A stretch of DNA of 64,000 nucleotides from Arthrobacter sp. ok362 (GCF_900102785.1 NZ_FNGC01000005.1:124001-188000), one strand, 5' to 3'; positions 1-9,196 are shown, numbered from the stretch's first letter. A program made the numbers and translations. The notes: a model not told the origin generated them from the letters alone.

Positions 1-7
1 GATTGGG

Positions 8-1456
8 TTAGGGGACCCGGTAGCCGAGGTCCGGGACGCCGAGCCCGAACATGTCCTTGAGGGCATACCTGGCGGCGAGGAAGCCGGGCATCCCGGTGAC
101 GCCGGGACCCGGCGGGGTGGACGACGAGCACAAATACACGCCGGGCAGCGGCGTCCGCCATGGAACCGGGCTCAGCACCGGCCGCCGCAGGACGCCCCAA
201 AGGTCCATGCGGCCGGCGCCGAAGTCCCCGCCGACGTAGTTCTCGTCGTACGCCGCCAGCCCTGCGGCCGTCGTCACCTTGAACTCGACCACCAGGTCCC
301 GGAAGCCGGGCGCGAAGCGCTCCAGTTGCGCCATGACCGCGTCGCTCATATCCACCGTGGAGCCGGCCGGAACATGGCAGTAGGTCCACAGGATGTGCCG
401 GCCGGCCGGGGCGCGGCCGGCATCGAAACGCGAGGGCTGGGAGAGCAGCACGTAGGGCCGGTCCGGATGCCGTCCGGAGGCAACCAGGCGCTCCGCTTCG
501 GCGGTTTCTGCCCTGGTGCCGCCCACGTGCACTGTTCCGGCATCGGCAAGGGCCTCCGCCGCCCACGGCACCGGTCCGGAGAGGATGAAGTCGACCTTGC
601 AGGCCGCGTTGCCGAAGCGGAAGGACTCCAGGGCGCTCCGGTAGCGTGCCGGGAGCCTGCCCTCCGCCAGGTGCAGCAGCGCGGGGGCCGCCACATCCAG
701 CAGGGTCACCCGGGCCGGCGGCAGCTCCGCGAGTGAAGTGATCTGCCTCCCGGTCTCGATTACCCCGCCATGGGCTTCGATGTCGGCGGTCAACGCCTGG
801 GCAATCGCGGCGGATCCGCCGCGCGGAACAGGCCAGCCGCCGGCATGCCCCAGGGCGCCCAGCATAAGGCCGGCGCCGGCGGCGGCGACCGAGGGCAGCG
901 GCGCCACGGCGTGTGCGGCGACGCCGCTGAGCAGTGCGGGAGCCAGGTCCTGACTGAACCTCGCATTCCACAGCGGCGAGCCTTGTTCGAGCGCCCGGAG
1001 GCCGAATGCGGCGGCAGCCACGGGATCTCCGGGAATCCGCAGCAGCTGGTTCAGGGTCAGGTCTGCGACTCCCTCCACCCGCCGCACAAGAGGCTCCATG
1101 AGCCGGCGGTACGCGGCGCCGTCGGGCCCGAGTTCCGCAACAGTACGCTTCAGGGAACGGTAGGCAAGCGCCGCACGGCCGCCGTCGAGCGGGGATCCGT
1201 ACGAGAGTTCCGGCACCTCCAGGGGCACCCGCCGGGCCAGCTCAAACCGGCGGAAGAAGGGTGAGGCCAGAACCATGGGGTGCACGGCCGAACAGACGTC
1301 GTGGAAGTGGCCCGGTTCCATCAGTTCGGCGGTACGGAGTCCGCCGCCGGGGGTGGCGGCCGCCTCGAACACGTGGACTTTGAGTCCGGCCCGCGCCATG
1401 GTCACCGCCGCGGCCAGCCCGTTGGGGCCGGAACCGACGACGGCGACGTCAGTCAT
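8..1456 (-). CDS. FAD-dependent oxidoreductase, phytoene-desaturase-like
   Basis: Likely an FAD/NAD(P)-binding amine-oxidase/phytoene-desaturase family enzyme of about 482 residues. The N-terminus has a Rossmann dinucleotide motif (GSGPNGLAAA) followed by the FEAAATPGGGLRT segment typical of CrtI-like flavoproteins. The C-terminus carries the PGPGVTGMPG segment that usually contacts FAD in this family. I chose the ATG at 1456 because it overlaps the stop of the upstream gene as ATGA, implying translational coupling; an in-frame start further upstream (1492) would lie inside the neighbour. The substrate cannot be told from the sequence, and no carotenoid genes are adjacent. Confidence 0.85.
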   Translation of the reverse strand: MTDVAVVGSGPNGLAAAVTMARAGLKVHVFEAAATPGGGLRTAELMEPGHFHDVCSAVHPMVLASPFFRRFELARRVPLEVPELSYGSPLDGGRAALAYRSLKRTVAELGPDGAAYRRLMEPLVRRVEGVADLTLNQLLRIPGDPVAAAAFGLRALEQGSPLWNARFSQDLAPALLSGVAAHAVAPLPSVAAAGAGLMLGALGHAGGWPVPRGGSAAIAQALTADIEAHGGVIETGRQITSLAELPPARVTLLDVAAPALLHLAEGRLPARYRSALESFRFGNAACKVDFILSGPVPWAAEALADAGTVHVGGTRAETAEAERLVASGRHPDRPYVLLSQPSRFDAGRAPAGRHILWTYCHVPAGSTVDMSDAVMAQLERFAPGFRDLVVEFKVTTAAGLAAYDENYVGGDFGAGRMDLWGVLRRPVLSPVPWRTPLPGVYLCSSSTPPGPGVTGMPGFLAARYALKDMFGLGVPDLGYRVP

Positions 1457-2931
1457 GTGCTGCGGCCTTCCGCCACGGCACTCTTCCGCCACGGCACCAG
1501 GGACGCCGCGGGCCGGCGGAGATTTATCCGCAGCCAGTCCGGGGCACCGTCGAAGGGTCCGCCATGCGGATCATCGATCCGGTGGCCGCGGATCACGTCG
1601 GAGGACGGATCCCAGATGTCCCAGGCGACGCGGGCCATCAGGTAGGCGGTGGCGAGCATGTGGGCAACCACCGCCAGGACGTAATAGGGCATATCGATGT
1701 TGTGCTGGGTCGAACCGCCGCTGGTGGCCTGTCCGAGGTACATCCAGATGGCGGCCCAGTGCAGTGCTTCGATGGTCTGCCAGATGAGGAAGTCACGCCA
1801 GCGGGGCCGGGCGAGGGCGATCAGGGGGATCAGCCACAGCACGAACTGCGGCGAGTACACCTTGTTGGTCAGGATGAATGCGGCGACGATCAGGAATGCC
1901 AACTGCGCGATCCTCGGCCGCCGGGGTGCTGTCAGCGCGAGGACCCCAATCAGGATGCAGGCCAGGAGGAACAGGTCCATTGCGAGGGAGTTGATGGCTT
2001 CGGCCTGAAGCGGGTTCCAGCCCAGCCGGTCGGCCACCAGGTTGTAGGCGAACCAGGGGGAGCTGTAGCCCGCCGGCCGCTCCTGCGTGAACTGATAGAA
2101 GTACTTCCAGCCGTCCGGATTTGCCGCGGCCACCGGGAGGTTGACCGCCAGCCAGGCCGCGGTTGCGGCACCGGCAGTGATCAGGAGCGCCCGGATGCGC
2201 CCGCTCCGGAGCGCCAGCAGCAGAACGGCACCGAGGATCAATAGGGGGTAGAGCTTGGTGGCCGTGCCCAGGCCGATGAAAATTCCGGCGAGGACAAGCT
2301 TGTTTCGCGAAAAGAAGTACATGCCAAGAGCCAGCAGGCCCACGGCCCACATGTCCCAGTTAATGACGCCGGCAAGGATGATGCCGGGAGCGAGTGCAAC
2401 CATCGCCGCGTCCCAGGACCGCCGCCGGTTCGTCCGCGCCGTGGCCAGCACGGTGATGACCCAGACGGCGGCGATCAGGGTGGCGTTGACGTCGAAGTAG
2501 CCAAGGACGCGGGGGTCCCCGGTGCCGGCGCCGGGCACCAGAAGCGCCGTGGCGCCCGCGATGAACCCCATCAGCACGGGGTACTCAAAGAGACTTCCCT
2601 GGGTGATGAAGGGGAAGGCGCCGTCGCCGAGGCCGCGGTTGCGGAACAGCTCCGGAAAGTCCGAGTAGCACGTGGCGTAGAACTGTCCGGGTGTTTCCCA
2701 GCCGTTGGTGCGGCAGAAGTTCTTCAGCAGAATCCCGGCCAGGGCGGCGAGGACTGTAAGAATCACCAGGACACGCTCCACCGTGAAGAATCCTGGCGAA
2801 ACGATCCCGGGCGCCGAGCGGTGGCCCAAAGGACCGCCTACCAGTTCCGTGAAGTTTCGGAGAAAAGGGTCGCTGCGGCTCGGGATGACCAATCGGACCC
2901 GTTTGCGCTCCGGCGGCTTTGTCTCCTGCAT
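1453..2931 (-). CDS. GT87-like polytopic membrane glycosyltransferase
   Basis: A roughly 492-residue integral membrane protein of the DUF2029/GT87 type, in which polyprenyl-phosphate-linked mannose is the usual donor and transfer is to extracytoplasmic glycans. After a basic cytoplasmic N-terminus there are about ten hydrophobic segments. The diagnostic stretch GLGTATKLYPLLIL lies mid-protein, preceded by NWDMWAVGLLALG. The start at 2931 (MQETKPPERK) is preferred; the frame stays open to 3147 but that extension crosses a strong terminator hairpin at 3037-3068. It is coupled to the downstream oxidoreductase by a 4-base overlap. The actual sugar and acceptor are unknown. Confidence 0.8.
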   Translation of the reverse strand: MQETKPPERKRVRLVIPSRSDPFLRNFTELVGGPLGHRSAPGIVSPGFFTVERVLVILTVLAALAGILLKNFCRTNGWETPGQFYATCYSDFPELFRNRGLGDGAFPFITQGSLFEYPVLMGFIAGATALLVPGAGTGDPRVLGYFDVNATLIAAVWVITVLATARTNRRRSWDAAMVALAPGIILAGVINWDMWAVGLLALGMYFFSRNKLVLAGIFIGLGTATKLYPLLILGAVLLLALRSGRIRALLITAGAATAAWLAVNLPVAAANPDGWKYFYQFTQERPAGYSSPWFAYNLVADRLGWNPLQAEAINSLAMDLFLLACILIGVLALTAPRRPRIAQLAFLIVAAFILTNKVYSPQFVLWLIPLIALARPRWRDFLIWQTIEALHWAAIWMYLGQATSGGSTQHNIDMPYYVLAVVAHMLATAYLMARVAWDIWDPSSDVIRGHRIDDPHGGPFDGAPDWLRINLRRPAASLVPWRKSAVAEGRST

Positions 2932-3032
2932 GACCTTGAGCTTACCGGGGGCCGCTGCCCGGTGCCGCGCTGCGGCGTTCCTGGCACGTCGGATCGCCGG
3001 CCACGCCGTAACGGGGGAGATGGAGGGGCTTA

Positions 3033-3068
3033 AAAGGGGGAGCCCGTGCGTCGCCGCACGGGCTCCCC
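3033..3068 (-). terminator. Strong intrinsic terminator (minus strand)
   Basis: A perfect 14-bp stem (GGGGAGCCCGTGCG and its complement) with a TCGC loop is followed on the minus strand by CTTTTA. It lies between the short ORF at 3203-3337 and the GT87 gene, so it should end transcripts coming from the small-ORF region. Confidence 0.75.
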
Positions 3069-3106
3069 GGGGATCGGTTCCGATTTCAGTCATCAGGTTC
3101 TCCTTC
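3033..3106 (-). promoter_or_regulatory. Possible leader ORF overlapping a terminator
   Basis: On the minus strand a good Shine-Dalgarno (GAAGGAGAACCTG) precedes an ATG at 3093. About 25 nt later the reading frame runs into the terminator hairpin at 3037-3068 and stays open into the GT87 gene. Ribosome-controlled termination ahead of the GT87 gene is possible, but the open frame may simply reflect high GC. The alternative is that 3093 is the true GT87 start, giving a 54-residue N-terminal extension. Confidence 0.3.
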
Positions 3107-3202
3107 GCTGCGGACAGTCCTGCCAGTAACAGGCTTCGTCCCCGCACGGGATTGGTCCATGCACCAGTGGCGACAGTGTCCGGTAGTCAGCAGATCAGGG
3201 GT

Positions 3203-3337
3203 TCAGCGAATCAGGCCGGCCTGATGCATGGCGAGGAAGGTGTCGTCTCGCCTTTGGTCCAGGAGTTGGCCGTTGAAGCGGGTTGACTCCCTGTGTGCCA
3301 GCTTTCGGAACAGGACCCTATAGAGCTTGTTCATCAT
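3203..3337 (-). CDS. Small basic protein, 44 residues, unknown
   Basis: I do not recognise this protein. The ORF begins with two consecutive ATG codons preceded by a strong Shine-Dalgarno (GGGGAGGTAAGAACC). The peptide starts MMNKLYRVLFRKLAHRES, is basic, has a short amphipathic N-terminal helix-like stretch and no cysteine, and ends HQAGLIR. It is followed about 135 nt downstream by a terminator. Support is the ribosome-binding site, the double start and the isolated position; there is no homology call. Another short ORF with the same ATGATG start lies upstream at 3839-3937. Confidence 0.4.
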   Translation of the reverse strand: MMNKLYRVLFRKLAHRESTRFNGQLLDQRRDDTFLAMHQAGLIR

Positions 3338-3838
3338 GGTTCTTACCTCCCCTCGGGGGCTTGATCGGTGCGTCTTGGCGGCGGATACGGCGGTGCGGTG
3401 GGTTGAAGCGGTGGTTGCGGTAGCCACAGGGACCTTTCGTTGGTGGGGGATGCTGCCCGGCCGAAGGCAAACAAGGGGGCAAACAGGAGGCATTAGAAAT
3501 GGCCGGATGAAACGGACGGGCGTATTTTTGGGCGCGACAAATAGAGCCGTGGTGTGTTGAATTCGAATAGCCGATTCCAGGCGCAACAATTAGTCGCAAA
3601 ATCCCTGGGCTTTTACTAAGCCGGAATTCCGGAAACGGAGAAGTTATTCGATGGAGAATGGCCCCTGGACGCGGTAACGCCGAGACCCCAACAAGAAGCT
3701 CGGTTCCGAACTATGGGGAGGCTGCGCAACCGCGTGGTTCCGCCTGTTCAGGCTGCCGTCACTAGGCGTTCCGTTGAGGAAGCCAGCTGCCGCCGGCCCC
3801 AGGCTGTATTACCTGTATTACCTGGGACGGGAAAGCGG
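3338..3838. other. Stretch with no supported gene
   Basis: About 500 bases between two short minus-strand ORFs. I see no protein with family features on either strand. It contains a short tandem (TGTATTACC twice, near 3805-3820) and relatively AT-rich patches at 3480-3660 that could hold a minus-strand promoter for the 44-residue ORF, but no clear -35/-10 pair. Confidence 0.5.
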
Positions 3839-3937
3839 TCAGGAAACAGTCAGTCCGACATTTGGGCGCGGCACAGCGAACGAGGCCGGGGTGGCGGTGG
3901 CGGTGAACATCCATCCGCTAGTCAAAGTAATCATCAT
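3839..3937 (-). CDS. Short peptide, 32 residues, unknown
   Basis: A very short ORF with an almost ideal Shine-Dalgarno (AAAGGAGGTTGGGAAA) directly before ATGATG. The peptide begins MMITLTSGWMFTATAT and ends in a Pro/Val-rich segment, PRPNVGLTVS. It is uncharged over most of its length. I do not recognise it. The ribosome-binding site is stronger than those of most genes in this window, which is the main reason to list it. It could be a leader peptide or an independent small protein. Confidence 0.35.
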   Translation of the reverse strand: MMITLTSGWMFTATATPASFAVPRPNVGLTVS

Positions 3938-4106
3938 TTTCCCAACCTCCTTTTCTGTCCTGCCGTGGCTCCGGCTGACTGACCGGGCGACGCGCGCCGT
4001 GACCCCGGCAAGTCGCTCTGGGGTCAGAAATAAAAATACACCACGAATGCGGCAGTTGCCTACCGAATTCATAAACTTTCTTTGACTTTTGTTTTAAAAA
4101 CCGGTT

Positions 4107-4691
4107 TTAGAGTCCCCAGCGCACGATTGCCGGGGTCTTCTTGTCCCATCCCAGCGTGCAGACTTTGGCAGTCCCCAACACGAAATGCCGGCCCTCGCGG
4201 GGGTCGAGTCCGAGCCACCGGGCGGTCAGGATGCGGGAGAAATGTCCGTGCGCGACGATCAGCACATTGTCCAGGCCCGATTCCAGAACCCGGGCCACGA
4301 TCTTGTCCGCCCGGGCGGCGACGTCGTCGAGCGCTTCACCGTTGGGCACGCCGTGCGTCCAGATCAGGTATTCGGGGTTGTCCTTGCGGATGAGGTCTGA
4401 GCTGATGCCCTCATAGTCGCCGTAGTCCCATTCCACCGCCAGCGGCTCCAGTTGGGCGTCGGGGTAGCCGGCGAGCTCGGCGGTCCGGCGGGCGCGGCGC
4501 AGGGGCGAGGTCAGCACGAGGTCGAAGTCGACAGTTTCGAGCACCCTGCGCGCCTCCACCGCCTGCTGCTCACCCTCCACGGTGAGGGGCATGTCGGTGA
4601 GCCCGGTGTACTGCCCGCTCTTGGACCACTCTGTTTCGCCGTGCCGCAGGATCCACAGTTGGGGGCGGGGGCCGTTGGATGGTGCAGTCAC
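4107..4691 (-). CDS. Histidine phosphatase (phosphoglycerate-mutase family)
   Basis: A 194-residue branch-2-type histidine phosphatase. The catalytic RHGE motif is at residues 16-19 (LRHGETEWSKSGQYTG) and the second histidine sits in VAHGHFSRIL. The length is normal for small acid-phosphatase/PGM-like members. It starts at a GTG whose first base directly follows the TAA of the CCA-adding enzyme gene, with a GAGGAG ribosome-binding site inside that gene, so the two are cotranscribed and coupled. The substrate is unknown; glycolytic mutase activity is unlikely because the protein is short. Confidence 0.88.
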   Translation of the reverse strand: MTAPSNGPRPQLWILRHGETEWSKSGQYTGLTDMPLTVEGEQQAVEARRVLETVDFDLVLTSPLRRARRTAELAGYPDAQLEPLAVEWDYGDYEGISSDLIRKDNPEYLIWTHGVPNGEALDDVAARADKIVARVLESGLDNVLIVAHGHFSRILTARWLGLDPREGRHFVLGTAKVCTLGWDKKTPAIVRWGL

Positions 4692-6170
4692 TTAGGACTC
4701 CTCAGTAGTGGAAAGTTCGGCGCCGGCGGGCGCCGCCTCGGGCTGGGCCGCCCACCAGTCCCGCAAGCGGGATTCGGCGACGGCGGGATCGAGCGGACCG
4801 TGCTCCATGCGTTCTTCGAGCAGGAATTTGTAGGCGCGGCCCACCACGGGACCCGGCCTGAGACCGAGCAGGGCCATGATCTGGCCACCGTCAAGGTCCG
4901 GGCGGACGGCGTCGAGGGATTCCTGTTCGCGCAGCGCCGCAATCCTGGCCTCGAGGTCATCGTAGGCGAAGGACAGCCGGTCCGCCTTGCGCTGGTTCCG
5001 GGTGGTGACGTCGGAGCGGGTGAGTCGGTGCAGACGCTCCAGGAGGGGCCCGGCGTCGGTGATGTAGCGGCGGACCGCGGAATCGCTCCAGCCGGCCTCA
5101 CCGTAACCGTAGAAGCGCATGTGGAGCTCCACGAGCCTGGCCACGGCCTTGATGGTGTCGTTGTCGAAGCGGAGCGCCTTCATGCGCTTGGCCGTCAGCT
5201 TGGCACCCACCATGTCGTGGTGGCGGAAGCTCACCGCACCGCCGGGTTCAAAACGGCGCGTGGCCGGCTTGCCGACGTCATGCATCAACGCCGCGAACCG
5301 CAGCACAAAGTCCGGGCCGGGAACCGGGCCGTCCGCCTTCGATTCCAGGGCGGCGGCCTGTTCCAGGACCTGGAGCGAGTGCTGGTAGACGTCCTTGTGG
5401 CGGTGATGTTCATCGGATTCGAGTCGCAGGGCCGAGACTTCAGGCAGCACCAGGTCCGCGAGTCCGGTATCGACCAGCAGGTCCACGCCGGCCCGCGGCT
5501 GCGCGGCGCAGATGAGCTTTATCAGTTCATCGCGCACACGTTCGGCCGAGATGATGCTGATCCGTTCCGCCATGCGGACCATCGCCTCGCGGACTTCGGT
5601 GTGCACCGACACCCCCAGTTGGGCCGCGAACCTCGCCGCGCGCATCATGCGCAGGGGGTCGTCGGAGAAGGACGTTTCCGGCGGTCCCGGTGTGTTGAGG
5701 ATCGAGGCGTGCAGGTCGCGGACGCCGCCGAAAGGATCGACGAGCTCCAGCATGGGAAGCCGCAATGCCATGGCGTTGATGGTGAAGTCCCGCCGCAACA
5801 GGTCATCCACGAGGGATGTTCCGAAGGCCACTAGCGGCTTGCGGGACTCCGGATCGTAGGCGTCGGCCCGGTACGTGGTGATTTCGATCTGGAAGTCGTC
5901 CTTGCGCATCCCGATGGTGCCGAAGGCGCGCCCGATCTCCCAGTAGTTGTCCGCCCATTTCTTGATCAGGGCGACGGTCTGGTCCGGAGTGGCGTCGGTG
6001 GTGAAGTCGAGGTCGGGCGAGATCCGGCCAAGAAACAGGTCACGGACGGGCCCGCCCACGAGGGACAGCTCGTGGCCGGCGTCGACGAAGCGCTGCCCGA
6101 GCTCCAGAACCACCGGATCCACCTGGAAAGAAACGGTGTGGGAGTCAGTCTTGTGATGTGCGTGCGCCAT
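4692..6170 (-). CDS. pcnB: CCA tRNA nucleotidyltransferase
   Basis: Adds or repairs the 3'-CCA end of tRNAs; the 492-residue length matches actinobacterial PcnA/PcnB-type enzymes. The nucleotidyltransferase head has the GGPVRDLFLGR motif and metal-binding DLDFTTD (about residues 39-60). The RRDFTINAMAL motif follows. The C-terminal half holds an HD domain with MHDVGKPATRRF, which suggests added phosphohydrolase activity. Most tRNA genes here either lack an encoded CCA (tRNA-Ile, tRNA-Leu) or have it (tRNA-Ala), consistent with a need for this enzyme. It is the first gene of a two-gene unit and diverges from the Nudix gene. Confidence 0.95.
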   Translation of the reverse strand: MAHAHHKTDSHTVSFQVDPVVLELGQRFVDAGHELSLVGGPVRDLFLGRISPDLDFTTDATPDQTVALIKKWADNYWEIGRAFGTIGMRKDDFQIEITTYRADAYDPESRKPLVAFGTSLVDDLLRRDFTINAMALRLPMLELVDPFGGVRDLHASILNTPGPPETSFSDDPLRMMRAARFAAQLGVSVHTEVREAMVRMAERISIISAERVRDELIKLICAAQPRAGVDLLVDTGLADLVLPEVSALRLESDEHHRHKDVYQHSLQVLEQAAALESKADGPVPGPDFVLRFAALMHDVGKPATRRFEPGGAVSFRHHDMVGAKLTAKRMKALRFDNDTIKAVARLVELHMRFYGYGEAGWSDSAVRRYITDAGPLLERLHRLTRSDVTTRNQRKADRLSFAYDDLEARIAALREQESLDAVRPDLDGGQIMALLGLRPGPVVGRAYKFLLEERMEHGPLDPAVAESRLRDWWAAQPEAAPAGAELSTTEES

Positions 6171-6232
6171 AGTTACTTAAGCTTGTCAGAAAACCGCGCC
6201 AGCACCACACCGGAACCCTCGAGGATCCGGCC

Positions 6233-6257
6233 GGTTCGTCACGATTGCCGACGAACC
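6233..6257. promoter_or_regulatory. Inverted repeat between pcnB and the Nudix gene
   Basis: GGTTCGTC and its exact complement GACGAACC are separated by nine bases in the divergent promoter region. The arrangement fits a dimeric regulator site or a small hairpin. No T-run follows, so it is unlikely to be a terminator. The ligand is unknown. Confidence 0.3.
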
Positions 6258-6341
6258 GACGCGGGCCGACTTTCCCGGCCGTCCACTTTCCGGCCATGTT
6301 TAGGTCATCAACTGCGGGCAAGAGTAGTTAGAGTGGACCTC

Positions 6342-6890
6342 ATGGCCCATCCCGTACCGAGCGCTCCCGGCAGGAGGACAAACGCACCGTTGCCGTCGGC
6401 AATAGGTGCCAATGTCGCGCCTGTCCAGCACACGGGCCACGCTTCCCTGCCCACCGTGGAGGAAATCTCCGCCGGGGGCGTCGTGGTGGACATGTCCGAC
6501 GCCGACCTGCGGGTAGCGATCATCGCGCGTCTCAACCGCGGCGGCCGTCTCGAGTGGTGCCTGCCGAAAGGGCACCCGGAAGGCAAGGAAAGCAACGAGG
6601 AAGCTGCCGTCCGCGAGATCGCGGAGGAAACCGGGATCGAAGGCAAGATTCTGGCACCGCTGGGAAGCATCGACTACTGGTTCACCGTTAGCGGCCACCG
6701 CGTCCATAAGACCGTGCACCACTACCTGTTGAGGGCCACGGGCGGGGAACTCACCATCGAAAACGATCCGGACAAGGAAGCCGTTGACGTTGCGTGGGTT
6801 CCCATCCAGGAGCTGGCCCGCAAACTGTCCTTCCCGAATGAGCGCCGCATCGCGGACCTGGCCAAGGAAGTCCTCCCGGAAGTCCGCTGA
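6342..6890 (+). CDS. Nudix hydrolase
   Basis: A 182-residue Nudix-fold pyrophosphohydrolase. The complete Nudix box is visible (GHPEGKESNEEAAVREIAEE, then TG), with all the metal-binding glutamates. The N-terminal 30 residues are low in structure. ATG at 6342 is preferred; there is little Shine-Dalgarno and a TAGAGT -10-like hexamer lies just upstream, so the mRNA could be leaderless. Its place between pcnB and murJ corresponds to mutT4 (Rv3908) in Mycobacterium. The substrate is not deducible; the family includes nucleotide and diadenosine-polyphosphate hydrolases. Confidence 0.88.
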   Translation: MAHPVPSAPGRRTNAPLPSAIGANVAPVQHTGHASLPTVEEISAGGVVVDMSDADLRVAIIARLNRGGRLEWCLPKGHPEGKESNEEAAVREIAEETGIEGKILAPLGSIDYWFTVSGHRVHKTVHHYLLRATGGELTIENDPDKEAVDVAWVPIQELARKLSFPNERRIADLAKEVLPEVR

Positions 6891-6931
6891 AGGCCGCAGG
6901 TGCGGCCGGTCACGGCCACCGATAGCGACTA

Positions 6932-9025
6932 ATGCCCCAAGCGGGTGAGACGATGAAGACGATGTCATCTGCCAAACCCGCCCCCGTCCCCTCCGGCCCC
7001 GCCGATTCCAAAGCTGTCCAGTCCGGAGAAGCCCGTTCCAGCGCCATCATGGCGGCCGGAACGCTCATTTCACGTTTCCTGGGCTTCGCCAAGACGTGGA
7101 TGCTGGCGGCCGCCTTGGGACTAGGCTCCTCCGTCAATGACACCTTCATCAATGCCAACAACCTCCCTAACCTGATCTTCCTGCTGGTCGCGGGCGGGGT
7201 GTTCAATGCTGTTCTGGTGCCGCAGATCATCAAGGCCAGCAAGGCGCCGGACAAGGGTGCGGATTACATCAGCCGACTGCTGACGCTAGCGGTCCTGGTG
7301 CTGCTAGTGCTCACGCTGCTGGTCACGGTGCTGGCGCCTATGGTCATTCAACTGACCACCCAGGGCTACTCGCCGCAACAGAAGGCCCTCGCGGTGTCGT
7401 TCGCGTTCTGGTGCCTTCCGCAGATTTTCTTCTACGGCCTGTACGCCCTGTTGACCCAGGTCCTGAACGCCCACGGAGCCTTCGGGCCCGCGATGTGGGC
7501 GCCGATCGTCAACAACATCGTGGCAATCGCCGGGCTGGGGATGTTCATCGCCATCATGGGCGCCAACGAGGCCAATCCCCACACGATCGATAACTGGGGG
7601 TCCTTCCAGACCATCCTCGTGGCCGGGTTCTCCACGATCGGCGTCGTTACCCAGACCGCCGTCCTGCTCATTCCTGTGTTCAGGCTCCGGCTGGGGCTGC
7701 GGCCGCGCTTCGGCTGGCGCGGGGTCGGGCTGGGCCACGCCGCGAAGCTGAGTATCTGGACCCTGGCGACGGCCGCCGTGGGGCAGTTGGCCTTCCTTTA
7801 CGTCATGCGCATCGCCACGATTCCGGGCGCGGAACGGGCCCGCCTCCAACAAGCGGGGGATCCCGCGGCGGCCGGCATTCCGGGCAACGCCGTGCTGGAG
7901 GTGGCCAGCCAGCTGTACCTGCTGCCACACTCCATCATTGCCCTGTCCCTGGCCACCGTGCTGTTCAACCGGATGACCCGGGCGTCGCAGGACGGAGACC
8001 GGGCCGCGCTGCGCAGCGCGCTCTCCCACGGGCTGCGGACCATGGCCGTGGCCACCGTCTTCGGCGCGCTGGCGCTCTTCGCGCTGGCCGGGCCGCTGGG
8101 CATGTTCTTCTCCGGCAACGTGCGCCTGGACGGCGTCATGCTGGCCCAGACCCTCACCATCCTGGCCCTCAGCACCCCCTTCATGAGCGCCAACTTCATG
8201 ATGTCGCGGGTGTTTTACGCCAATGAGGACGCCCGGACGCCGTTCTTCATCCAGCTGGTCCTGGCGCTGGTCAACGTGGCGGCCGCGTTCGCAATCCAGT
8301 TCCTGCCGTTCGATCAGATCATCTTCGCCATCGCCATCCTCTACACCGGCGGCAACATCCTCTCCGTGGTCGTCAGCGCGGTCTTCCTGCGCCGGCTCCT
8401 GGGCCACCTCGACGGGCCTCGCATTGCCAGCTCCTACATCCGGATGGGCTACGCGGCCCTGGGTTCCGCCCTGGCCGGAGCCGTGGCCCTGTGGATGCTG
8501 GGCAGCTACAACCCGGACGGCTACGCCTGGAGCGACCGGATCGCCGCTCTGGTGACGATCGTCGTCGTCGGTCCCGTCATGCTGGCCGCCTACTTCCTGC
8601 TACTGAAGCTCTTCCGGGTGACTGAGCTGCAGGACCTCCTGCAGCCGCTGCTGGGGCGGCTCCGGCGCCGGGCCGCCGAGCCGGGCACCGAGCCAGGCAC
8701 TGAACCACAGGCCGATGGCGCACCGGGGGTGCGAAGGGCACCGGAGCGGGCCACCACCTCGGTGGATACAGGCCTGATTCCGCGAATTTCCGGCGGATTC
8801 GACGCCGAGTCGTTCCGCGTCGGCCCCGACATCCGGGAAGTGGACCCGTTCCCGTACGGGCGTCCGCCCGGTCCGGAAGGCGGATACCTGCCGGCCGAGG
8901 ACCTCCCCAGCACCGCACAGGGCGGTTTGGGCCGGGGCGATGCTCCTTTGCCGGGCCGCCGGACCTACCAGGGCCCGGCCGGTCACAACCCCTATTTCCC
9001 GTTTGGCCGGAAAAAGAAAAAATGA
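6932..9025 (+). CDS. murJ: Lipid II flippase MurJ (MviN family)
   Basis: Moves lipid-linked peptidoglycan precursor across the membrane. Residues about 30-545 form a MATE/MOP-like array of roughly 14 hydrophobic segments, beginning with SRFLGFAKTWMLAAALG, the conserved first helix, and containing the expected charged residues between helices. The last 150 residues are a hydrophilic, Pro/Gly-rich cytoplasmic tail with two GTEP units. Three in-frame ATG codons (6932, 6953, 6962) could start it; 6953 has the better Shine-Dalgarno (GGGTGAG). In Mycobacterium the MurJ protein is fused to a pseudokinase and an extracellular domain; here these are encoded by the next gene instead. Confidence 0.93.
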   Translation: MPQAGETMKTMSSAKPAPVPSGPADSKAVQSGEARSSAIMAAGTLISRFLGFAKTWMLAAALGLGSSVNDTFINANNLPNLIFLLVAGGVFNAVLVPQIIKASKAPDKGADYISRLLTLAVLVLLVLTLLVTVLAPMVIQLTTQGYSPQQKALAVSFAFWCLPQIFFYGLYALLTQVLNAHGAFGPAMWAPIVNNIVAIAGLGMFIAIMGANEANPHTIDNWGSFQTILVAGFSTIGVVTQTAVLLIPVFRLRLGLRPRFGWRGVGLGHAAKLSIWTLATAAVGQLAFLYVMRIATIPGAERARLQQAGDPAAAGIPGNAVLEVASQLYLLPHSIIALSLATVLFNRMTRASQDGDRAALRSALSHGLRTMAVATVFGALALFALAGPLGMFFSGNVRLDGVMLAQTLTILALSTPFMSANFMMSRVFYANEDARTPFFIQLVLALVNVAAAFAIQFLPFDQIIFAIAILYTGGNILSVVVSAVFLRRLLGHLDGPRIASSYIRMGYAALGSALAGAVALWMLGSYNPDGYAWSDRIAALVTIVVVGPVMLAAYFLLLKLFRVTELQDLLQPLLGRLRRRAAEPGTEPGTEPQADGAPGVRRAPERATTSVDTGLIPRISGGFDAESFRVGPDIREVDPFPYGRPPGPEGGYLPAEDLPSTAQGGLGRGDAPLPGRRTYQGPAGHNPYFPFGRKKKK

Positions 9026-9196
9026 GCCCGGCTCCGTTTCGAACCGCCGTGCTCACGCGGCCCGGACAGAGCATCGGCTAGGATCGAAGACTAACAAGGG
9101 AAGTTGCGGACCAGCGGTCAACCGGCTTACCGGAGGGCACACGGTCGCTCTCGGAGTGACCACGTCGGCAGGTCCCGGATAGTCTAGGAGGAGCCC

